DNA of 64,000 nt from Phytoseiulus persimilis (lineage: Eukaryota; Arthropoda; Arachnida; Mesostigmata; Phytoseiidae): NCBI GenBank assembly GCA_037576195.1, contig CM075101.1:35340001-35404000 (forward strand), written 5' to 3'. Shown here piece after piece: positions 55,558 through 64,000 of this stretch (position 1 is the first letter of the stretch; each line of letters starts with the position of its first letter). A program made the position numbers and the translations under genes. The notes below the pieces were generated by a model. It had not been told where the DNA came from, searched no databases, and saw only the letters and a program-made list of their open reading frames with translations.

Positions 55558-57657
55558 GAGGCGCCGACGGAAGGACAAGCGTTCATCACTGCGGTTGATA
55601 ATATTCCCTGAAAACTCCTCGGTGCAGTTTGCCCTCGTTGACTTCCGAGACCATCCCTGCTTCATCTCCTCCATGTCCGGATCGTGCGGGGCATGTACTC
55701 TTCTGACGGTCAAGCGGAACGCATGCTCCGAACAGTCGGAGCCTCTTTCGATTCCTCTCAGACTCCCTCGACTCGGTGGTCAGGTGCTACAGCTACACCC
55801 AATCGAGCCTACTAAGGGAAAAGTCGTCAGGGAAGGACCCGCACCCAGTTCGATCTCCGCAAACAGCGATCATAGGAGTCTTGTCTCAACATTCACCAAC
55901 GAGGCAGCAGTTTGACCGGCGATACCGTGCTCGGCCAAAGGCCGCGACGGAAGAAGACCATTGACGATGAGGATTTGATGTCGAAGCAAATCCGCACATA
56001 AGAGGTTTGTTCGGCTCCGTCGTTCAGCATACGGCTCTCGAACCGAAAATATCCGGGAATTGAATGTTTCGGCTCCAAAATCGATTGGTTCTATCAACCA
56101 CGAATTTTCTGGAGGGAAAATAGTCATAAGTGCCTGAAACAGTCATGACGAGCGGCTCACATCCAGCCCTCGAACGCAACAAACCGTCTTTTTGACGTAG
56201 GATACGTTTTATCGTGCGCAGTCTATGAGTCTTGGGGACGGAAGTTTGCTGTCCGGATATGACGTCAAAGTCAGGCTGTTGCGAGTGTTTTGAGCGAGTT
56301 CCAGAACTCGACGCGATGAAATCCACTTGGGCGTAGTGACTGAGTTTCCGTCGTAGGTGGAGGAGGGAATTCTCGAATGTCAGATCATGCTCAGCCGTCA
56401 CTAGGCTGGAAGTTACCGGTACGGTGCTGGGTCTTCCGGCCACTACTTTTCGAGCCGGAGCTTCACTCTGATAGGACGGCATCCATGAGGGTTGCGTACC
56501 GTGCGCTGAACGAGATACTATTCGACCCGGAGTACAGCGTGGCATTTTTCAGTCAGGAATTCCCGAGTCCGATTTTGTTTCGGCCATAACTTTGTCAATT
56601 CTTGAATTTTCCTCTGAAATCAAGGAGTTATCGATACGCTCATTTCGATGGGCGCTCATTCCCAGGCGCTCATTTCGATCCATTACTCTGATTAGGATAT
56701 GATGAGAATCGCGGCCAGCAGATGGTTTTGAGAATGACCGAACTTCGCGAATCCCGGAGAAGTGCAACGCCCAAATCAACAACTGGCTTCGCTGGCAGCG
56801 AAAATGCATCCCCAGCGATTTCATTATTCGAGGTGCCGGCAGAGGTGCGCAAAGTGCCGCCCGGGCCTTGAAAATTTCGGGCGCTCCGCAATTTGCCGCC
56901 GAATCCTACGTGCAATCCGTGCTCCCAGGGACTTGTGGGGTGCTCCCAGACAGAGAGTCTCGGGAACCGGAGAACAGGCAGGCAGCTTGGCGAGCCGGCA
57001 GAACAAAAGAGAGGGCAACAGGGGCGGGAGGAGAGATATGAGAACCGAGACAGGATCGCGGCGGAGAAATTATGACAGCCGAGCGACTCGCCATATGGAG
57101 AAAAAGGCGAGCTACTCCCGCCGGAACTACGAGTACAATAATTTGGAATATTCATTTGTTGTTGAAGCCAGAATCAATTACCGTCAAACGACATCGGCCG
57201 TTCCGAGCAAATGAAGAATCATAGCCGCAATAATATGGAAAACCATGCATGTTTAATGTATTGGAATCGAAAGGAGGAGACGTACCCATTTTCCGCCTGA
57301 CGCCATCATGCTGGCTTGCGGGGCGCACTAGCGCAACCGTCTCGCGAAGCCGTTTCCCTGAATCCGTTCTCCGACCAGGAGTCTCCTCCTGATTTAGACC
57401 CTCAGGGTGGATAGGCCTCTGTGCAGAGCGCAGAGTCCGAAAGAGCGGACCACGAGGGGAGCGAGTCATGGTGAGGGATCTTGGGAAAGTTCGATTGACG
57501 ACCGAGCATGAGTGCAAGTGGTCGGCTTACATCTTCAACAACAGGTGCTAAGGCTCGAGAGCGACAAGCTGCCTCTGCGGCAGAGACGGAACCCACCTCG
57601 ATCACGCCAGCAATGCCGAAAAATCAGCCGGAAACTCATGAGCTTCGACAAGGAATT
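55558..57657. other. No gene recognised
   Basis: The longest frames (plus 56762-57214, 150 codons; minus 57155-56670, 161 codons; minus 56545-56024, 173 codons) overlap or lack motifs. Confidence 0.35.
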
Positions 57658-57880
57658 GAAGAGCTCAGATTCGAAACGTCGTTGCTTCAAATTCCTCAAA
57701 GTTCATTGAAACGACTTCCGACAACGTTATTCCGTGCAGTTTCCGAAAACGCTCCATTCTTTGTTTCTCTCCACATTTTGCGTTCCTGAAGAAGCGCAAA
57801 ACAACGTTGTCGGAAATCGATCCGATGAATATCTGACTGAAAACTCGGCGCAGTTACGATGTTTCGAATCTGGGCTCTTC
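57658..57880. mobile_element. MITE family, copy 2
   Basis: GAAGAGCTCAGATTCGAAAC at the left end mirrors TGTTTCGAATCTGGGCTCTTC at the right. The core TTCCGACAACGTTATTCCG mirrors ACAACGTTGTCGGAA. It aligns with copy 1 at 20582-20840, including the shared CTTTGTTTCTCTCCA in the loop. Confidence 0.75.
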
Positions 57881-60800
57881 AACTGGAAACCAACCGAGTT
57901 CCACCTTCACGATACGTGCGAAACGTGGCGTTCATCAGAATTGAGTTGTGCAATGACTTCAGAGAAAGAAGGGACTGATGTGTCTCATTTTCTGCAGGCT
58001 CCCGGAGGCCACCGATTCCGAAGAGATTTTGAGGGTAAGCTTGCCCCCGGCCGGAGGGCTGAATCGAGGCGCATATTTCCCGAGTTTCGGGAGTCTACTG
58101 CTGACAGACCTAATTGCCTTGCATGTAGTGTCATTAGACCTCTGGAGTGGCCACCCATTCTCGCTAGCATTGGATCGAGGCGGTGCGCCTCATGGTTGAG
58201 ATTCGTATCCCGGTCATACATGTGAACAAGCACAATCTGGCAGTTTCTGGTAAGGAGGTACGTTTTTACCCCTCGAATGGGTCAGCACCATGGGTGAGCA
58301 ATCTCCTTCGGCTATTCGGCTGATCTGCGCATGTTGTGTGTCGAAAGTGTTGTCAGACCCACCCCGTATTCACCGTCTCAGACGATCGGAAAGAAATGTC
58401 TTATAGCGCGAAAACGATCGCTCGACATCAACGCTCGGAAGAGGAGCATATTCCAAGCACAGAATATCTGCGACGGATAAATTCGGGATTTCCGAGTCGG
58501 CATGGTCACCTTCACGCGCCTGAATAATTCGTATCATGGTATCTAGACCGGATTTTCCCCTGGTGCTTCTGCGACATTCGAAACCAATAGTTGCTCACTG
58601 AGTCATTCTGGTGAACTTCGAAGCCGCTCGACCCGCATCGGCGAGTCAAGGCAACGAATACTTTGAGGCAATCCGGGCTATACAGAAATTAGAGGAATGC
58701 TTTCGCGGGGTCGAGCTCCAGTTCGAACTGCCAACGCTCCTCCAACAGGACAGGAGCCTGCTGACAGGCATTCCTCCGAGGAATACTTCATTCCGAGTAT
58801 TGTTCCTCTGCTCGGAAGGAAAACCTGACTCATCTACTTCAAGAACTCGTCTGATTTAGATCACCATGTAGTTATGGGATGGACTGAACGGGTTAGTGTT
58901 TTCAACGTCCAAGTTTGGAGCAGTTCGAGAGCTCTGCAAGAAGAAGACCGGACACGGGCTTCGCTATTGTAAGCAAACCACTGTGTGGGACTCCTCTGTC
59001 AAAACAATCATTCCTGACACCGCAGCGCGCGTGGGAGATCATGACCATAAACACTTGAATCAATCCAGTCGGATTTAGGGACTGTTGGGGGGGGGGGGGA
59101 ATGTTTGTCAACGATTCAATGGTTTAATCTCTCGAGTACAGTCCTGAATTTCATGGAAACTTCCTTGATGGAACGCCGCCGGACGGCCCACTCTGATGTC
59201 GACTCGAAAACCAGGAGTTCTTCGAGGTCCAACCTCAATTGCGTTTCTTGATGACTCTCGCATCCAGCATCTGGTCCGCTCTTGAGAATTTGATCTACAG
59301 AAGGAGAGACGATTCGGAGCAAGCTCACATGACACTGTGCCCGAATTGACGTGAACAGTCCACTTGACGAGCAGTCAACTGATCGTGGTAAAGAAATGAC
59401 CATGACGTATAATCGCCGGAAAACCGAAGTCCTCATTGAAGTCAAGAACGTGCTCAACGACCCATCACCGCCATGACCTTTGAAATATCCTCCCTGACCA
59501 ATCGAAAAGCGTTCGACGAATCAACCTCGCCGGGTCACGTCGAACTAATCTTTGTCATTTCTGGTCAAACCGAGAGAACAAGCATATATAACGATCGAGC
59601 TCTCCCACAACTTCTGGCCGGACTCTTTCGTCAGATGAGGGCACTCTGGATATTGCATCTCTCTCTCTGGCGATCCCCTCGACACATTGTCTGGACCTGG
59701 ATACAGACCTTTGAGATGAGTTCAGACAGAAGTTGCCGACTTTCAATTCACGCTTCATCTATCATCGGGGAACAGCATCGATCTCTGTAGTCATCGGAAC
59801 AGAGTTCTCAGGTTGATGCGGATTGGTACAGTCACATGCGCTTGTCCTCTGAGGTATCCGATTTTTTCTTCGCCATTCCCCACCGAACTGACATGCTGAA
59901 ACCATTTGCTCTGCTTTCCGGGATGCGCGTTATTTGTCCAGAGCCAGAGAGCCGGTTCCTTTCTCGTGATCGAGGCCATGGAACTAGTGTCATACGAATA
60001 CCATTGGCAGGAGATTCTATTTAACGATGGCGCGACAGCAAACAACGAGTTTCTGTCTCGGTATTTGTTCCTCCGCTGCGAACTCAACCTTTTGTTCCGA
60101 GCCACTGATATGGCTCATTTCCAACCCGATTAAGCATCGGCTCTTCCTGATATCGCAGCTCTTGACGACGTGAAAAGGCAAGCTGCCGCAGACTGTTGCA
60201 ATGCGAGGATGGATCAAGAGGTGAGCTGGAAACGTTTCTCTATTCTCATAGGACTCATGTTGTCAATGATCCTGTTCTTCGAGCGCTGTGAGTCACTGTA
60301 TGATCTCAAAGCCCCCGTTCGATCTCACCTTCAAGATGATTGGGGACTGGAGGCATAGGCTGAAATCTTCCAAAATGACGGCTCAGCAGAAGAATCACCG
60401 AAAAAGCTTGAATCCTCAAAATTTCGGTAGTTCGAGAAACGACCATCTACGAAGGAGCTATTTCGGAACTCGAAACGAATAGATTACGAAAGCTCGACAA
60501 AAAACACCAGGAACGGTTCAACCTATGGTTGAACCGGGGCGCAGGAATGCGAGGAACCGAACGTCAAGTCGGGATACAGATTAAATTCGTCGATGAATGG
60601 ATTGAATAGTAAGGTGAACTGTTTTCGAGACACCTACAGAAAAACGAGGCAACGATTTTTGGGGAGGACAGAAAATTGTGGATTGCATGTAGACTATCCT
60701 CCGTGCCGTTTTTCGCTCGTGATACCCAATGCGAGTGTTGGCAAGCTTCGAAAGTTGAAAGACATTCGGATCGTGTTAGCAGAATCCTTTTTCTCTGATA

Positions 60801-61030
60801 ATTGATGATCTTGAGTTTTGAATCGGTGATTATTCAAACGTTGTAGCTCTGTTCGAAGTTGTATCACTTGAGGCGCCGTTACTTGTTTTGGATGATAGAA
60901 CTGGAATTTTTCGGGACAATGGACAGGTGTAGCCAAGAATAAGCCTCCGACCGTTCCCGCTCTTGACAAAGCAACGTGAATCTCGTCGGTTCCTACAGTG
61001 TCCTTTTCTTCGAAATCAACGTGACGCATA
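57881..61030. other. No gene recognised
   Basis: Short frames only. A G homopolymer (about 13 G) lies near 59087-59099. Confidence 0.35.
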
Positions 61031-61039
61031 TTGCATAGC

Positions 61040-61200
61040 CGATGCTATAGCCGGGTTCAAGGTTTCAAAAACATGTCATTTGATCCAATTTCAGGCTTTC
61101 CAAGAGTTCCCAGGAAAAATCGTGCCGGTGGCAGCGAAGCAAAAATTGGATCAGATAACATGTTTTCGAAGCTTTGAGCCCAGCTATGAGATGTGCTTTG
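61040..61200. repeat. Imperfect inverted repeat (hairpin element)
   Basis: GGTTTCAAAAACATGTCATT and TGATCCAATTT (61054-61092) pair with AAATTGGATCA, then GATAACATGTTTTCGAAGCT (61144-61178). The flanks extend the pairing imperfectly. It is probably a small MITE or foldback remnant. Confidence 0.55.
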
Positions 61201-61859
61201 CGGCATCTCAAATCGGCTCATCTTTGGGCAGAGGGGGAGCATTTTTTGAGAAAGCCAATATTCTTCCTATTCACTCAACATAGATCGAGAGGGCTAAAGA
61301 TCGAAGCTTCCGAGGCCGATATCTCCGCTTGGCAGCGGCCGAATCGCTAGTTTTTTTTGAAACAACTCAATTCTCGACGAACTTGAAGATTCCGGAGGGA
61401 AAACAGGGGTCATATTCTTAGTTTCGTCGGAATCTAAAAACCGCGATTTTCTGATTTTCGATCCTTTCAGTGAAACCGTCGGTGTTGGCAGGCCGTTTGT
61501 TGAATCAGATCGACAGCATCTGAAAGCTGACTGAATTCTGCGTATTTTGAGCATTTTATCACCTCTCTGCGACTCCTGGGAGCGGAGTTATGAGCTGTCA
61601 AAGTTTACCGCTCAGAACTTCTGCACGCACCCGATTGGTTCCGATTTCTTGTCTATTTCATTAAGTTAACTTTTCTCCGTGCTTTCATCAGTTGCTAATG
61701 TTTCCGACGACCAATGTAATTATCAATGGCAGTCGAATACCATTCTGGCCCATGTAAATGGACGTGGAACGAAAAAATCCAATCCATGCCGAACGAGGTA
61801 TGGCAGAAATCTCTCCTGAACATGATGGAGATTCTTGGAACACAGACTTAGCTCCGAAC
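61201..61859. other. No gene recognised
   Basis: Short frames without motifs. Confidence 0.35.
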
Positions 61860-62920
61860 TAGGCTTTGCAGCGGTTATTTCACCGCGGTTAATAACCAAC
61901 ATACCCGCGAATAAGCTGCGGTTACAACCGCATCTAACCGCAATTTCAAACCAGACCCGGAATGGAGGGTGTATCTTGTCTGGCAAGCATATGATTTTTC
62001 AGGAGAGCGTATTATCTGATGAGCATACTCAGGGGGACTGAGATCTGGGATCTGGCGCTGAGAATTGAACAGAAACGAACTGACAGACGTGCAAGTTGCT
62101 CTCAGCATCAAGGGGGTGTTACGACAAAATATGGGTCTGATTTCACTTCCTAGTCTTCTCTTCCGAGGAAAACTTCTCGATTTTGCCTTTTGTCCCTGAT
62201 TGCTCCTCGCCAGCATGGGCCAAAGCCCTGATATTTCTTCTCTGGCACGTGGACAACGGAAATATCTTCCGAATGAACTAGGATGAAGAAGATCCAGGCA
62301 CAGCAAGGATATTTGAATGCGAATTCAGAAAAATAAAAAACGTGTGCTCCGAACGCATTCGTTCTGGTTCATTCGCTTGCAGATTCCTTCAGCTACAAAT
62401 CGAGAAAGACAGAATCGAAATCGATGTACCCGGCGCCGAGCAATCAGGGACAAAAGGCAAAATCGAGAAGGTATCCTCGAAGAAGAAGACAACGAAGTCT
62501 CGACATTTTTTCCCCTTGAATAGCTCTGGTCTTTTTCTACTCAGCGGCCACTGCACCTTATCTCTGGCTGCTCTCAGAACGAAGTTATAGCGGGGAATCA
62601 AACCCATATTCTCCCGTCACATCCCCCTTAAGCTCGGCACTGCCGATGTGTAGAGACAATGTTCCGCGGAAATGTGATCCAATGATATTCGAGCTTAACC
62701 GTCGGCAATCATGAGACGATCGACTCTGCTCGGCATATTTGGTTTGCTCGCCGAACCGGTGACATCTTGCGTGATGACTCCCGTTGAACGAAGTTCGTAC
62801 ACGGTTCCGGAATGAGGTTTCGCCCAGCAACCAGTCCTGGATACTTTACACATCACCTGCAGCCTCTTGATGGTTTCATTGCTTCATGAGTCCAAGTACT
62901 TTATGAGAGAGCACTGTACG
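61860..62920 (+). mobile_element. Second copy of the hAT family (right end lost)
   Basis: It begins TAGGCTTTGCAGCGGTTATT with the same GCGGTTA subterminal repeats as 23019. It continues through the segment homologous to 23958-24391 (GTGTAGAGACAATGTTCCGC and onward to GAGAGCACTGTACGC). Homology to the first copy stops at about 62921. It lacks the foldback insertion of the first copy but carries a MITE (62111-62628). No coding exons are present. Confidence 0.8.
62111..62628. mobile_element. 518-bp MITE with ~35-bp imperfect TIRs
   Basis: The left end AGGGGGTGTTACGACAAAAT, followed by ATGGGTCTGATTT, mirrors the right end (reverse complement AGGGGGATGTGACGGGAGAA, then TATGGGTTTGATT). The uninterrupted homologous site near 24099 (CAGCATTTAGCTCGG) shows the insertion point. 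Flanks CA and TA suggest a mutated TA target duplication. Confidence 0.7.
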
Positions 62921-62994
62921 CGGTCTCCATCACATCACAGAAGTTTAATTTTTTCTCAAATCTGAAACCAACCCCCGTCTTCAGGAGTTTCTTT

Positions 62995-63510
62995 CTAGGT
63001 CTGCGATGTATAAGCTAAAGAGGATAGATGACATCCTTGACGATGCCCGACCGTCACGGGTACTTCCTCGGAGGTATGATCCCCCTCTTTTATGAAGATG
63101 AAGGTTTCTTCGTACAGGTGTCGGATGAGCTCGATGAGTGCCGAGCACATCCCCATTTCCTCCAGGGTTCGCCATAGCTGTGGCCGATCGATTCGATCGT
63201 ATGCTTTGGTGGCGTCGAGAAATCCGCATATGAGACTTTTCTTTTGGTATCTCGCAGTTTCGATCGCTGATGTCAGGATGAACATGTTATCCTCACCTCG
63301 TCGATACCTTCTGAACCCATTCTGCATCTCTGACAGCTGGTCGGTTTCCTCAGCCCATGTGTGCATATGTCTTCCCAATATTTGGGTGAATACTCTATGC
63401 AGGACGTCGGATACCGTTATTGGTCGGTATGTGGATAGACTCCCTCTTACTGAATTCGGTTTTTCCAGTAGTGAGATCCTTCCTTCCTCCATTCCGTCGG
63501 CACTTCGTGG
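62995..63510 (-). pseudogene. Non-LTR RT fragment (minus strand), same type as 21940-26838
   Basis: The frame 63492-62995 holds RISLLEKPNSVRGSLSTYRP, LHRVFTQILGRHMHTWAEE, NGFRRYRRGEDNMFILTSAI and CGFLDATKAYDRIDRPQLWR. The last includes the first catalytic Asp of RT (FLDATKAYD). VGHRQGCHLSSL corresponds to the RQGCPLSP block. The downstream ADD block is missing: the fragment ends shortly after this block, next to the hAT copy. It is truncated at both ends. Confidence 0.85.
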
Positions 63511-63515
63511 ATGCT

Positions 63516-64000
63516 CTAAGAATTTAAATTGAATTCATTGGATATATCCATATCCAACATCTCCCAACTCTTCGAGGTTTCTAGCGGGTATCTTGTCCGG
63601 TCTTGTTTCTGATTTTCGAGATATGTTCCATTATCGTCTCCGAAGGCGACGAGGTGACTGTAGAGAGCTGGGGGAGGTTGAGGATTCCATTGTGGACAAC
63701 GTTCCAGAGAGAGAGGGCCGACGATCGAGCCCTTGGGCACGCCAGCGACCACATGTGTCACTCTGCTTCCGTACTTGTTGAACCGCGAGGAGAGGAAGGA
63801 TGAGACTATTCTCCAGGGGTAGGCGGATACGCTTGCCGACTCCAGCGCGTTGTTTATAGCGCTCCATGATACTGAATTGAACGCGTTTTCAACATCCAAG
63901 AGTACCAGAAGACGAGAGGCCATCGATGGAGTTTATCTGGATCGGAGGTCAGAGTCCCTTTGGAGGTCTGGCACCTCAAGAACCTTGCTTATAGCCATCT
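63516..64000 (-). pseudogene. R1-like non-LTR RT fragment, cut by the window edge
   Basis: The minus-strand frame contains LVLLDVENAFNSVSWSAINN (first catalytic Asp block), VTHVVAGVPKGSIVGPLSL (the GVPQGSVLGPLLW block) and VAFGDDNGTYL (GDD in place of ADD). The spacing and QGSVLGP-type block are of the R1/Jockey group, unlike the QGCPLSP type of its neighbour. A deletion or frame change joins PLSLERCPQ. The reading continues upstream past 64000. Confidence 0.8.

Noticed and set aside
1..64000. CRISPR arrays, bacterial operons, rRNA or tRNA genes
   Set aside because: The minisatellites lack the repeat-spacer pattern of CRISPR arrays; genes are intron-bearing or have eukaryotic signals; the GGTTCGAACTC at about 14852 has no matching tRNA A-box or cloverleaf.

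Overview
The window is eukaryotic nuclear DNA, almost certainly from an arthropod. A mite or tick (Acari) is my best guess, at low confidence. Three things point this way. There is a three-exon Msx/Drop homeobox gene. There are single-exon secreted-protein genes with TATA boxes and AATAAA signals. The remainder is dominated by degenerate non-LTR retrotransposons, a Ty3/gypsy remnant, hAT and Tc1/mariner-type DNA transposon debris, foldback elements and minisatellites. CpG dinucleotides (TCGA, CGAT) are common, so there is no sign of strong CpG depletion.

Layout. 1-2070 is a large foldback-type palindrome whose arms carry a 45-bp minisatellite. 2071-8620 holds an RT pseudogene, a hAT remnant and a possible small two-TM protein gene on the minus strand. 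8621-14715 is a 6.1-kb array of the same 45-bp unit with higher-order structure. 15194-16148 is a complete chymotrypsin-like serine protease gene. 16640-17690 is a LINE ORF2 C-terminus. 19.9-21.2 kb holds 17-bp minisatellites and a MITE. 21.9-26.8 kb is a non-LTR element interrupted by a 2.9-kb hAT transposon (8-bp TSD), itself carrying a foldback element. 27.0-28.2 kb holds head-to-head gypsy RT fragments. 29296-29874 and 33635-33890 are two secreted-protein genes, one with a signal peptide and Gly/Arg-rich body, one with TATA, signal peptide and poly(A) signal. 34-47 kb is gene-poor. 47420-50322 is the Msx gene. 52.6-52.8 kb is a Tc1/mariner-like remnant. 53445-55557 is a retroposon that appears complete, with 16-bp TSDs and a poly(A) tail, yet carries only an ORF1. 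57.7 kb holds the second MITE copy. 61.8-64 kb holds a second copy of the hAT family with its own MITE, and two RT fragments running to the window edge.

The host genes look independent of each other and no operon-like organisation is expected. The main interest lies in the mobile DNA: the 45-bp-repeat foldback family and its expanded array, the ORF1-only retroposon, and the transposon-in-transposon nest whose insertion order can be read from the sequence.
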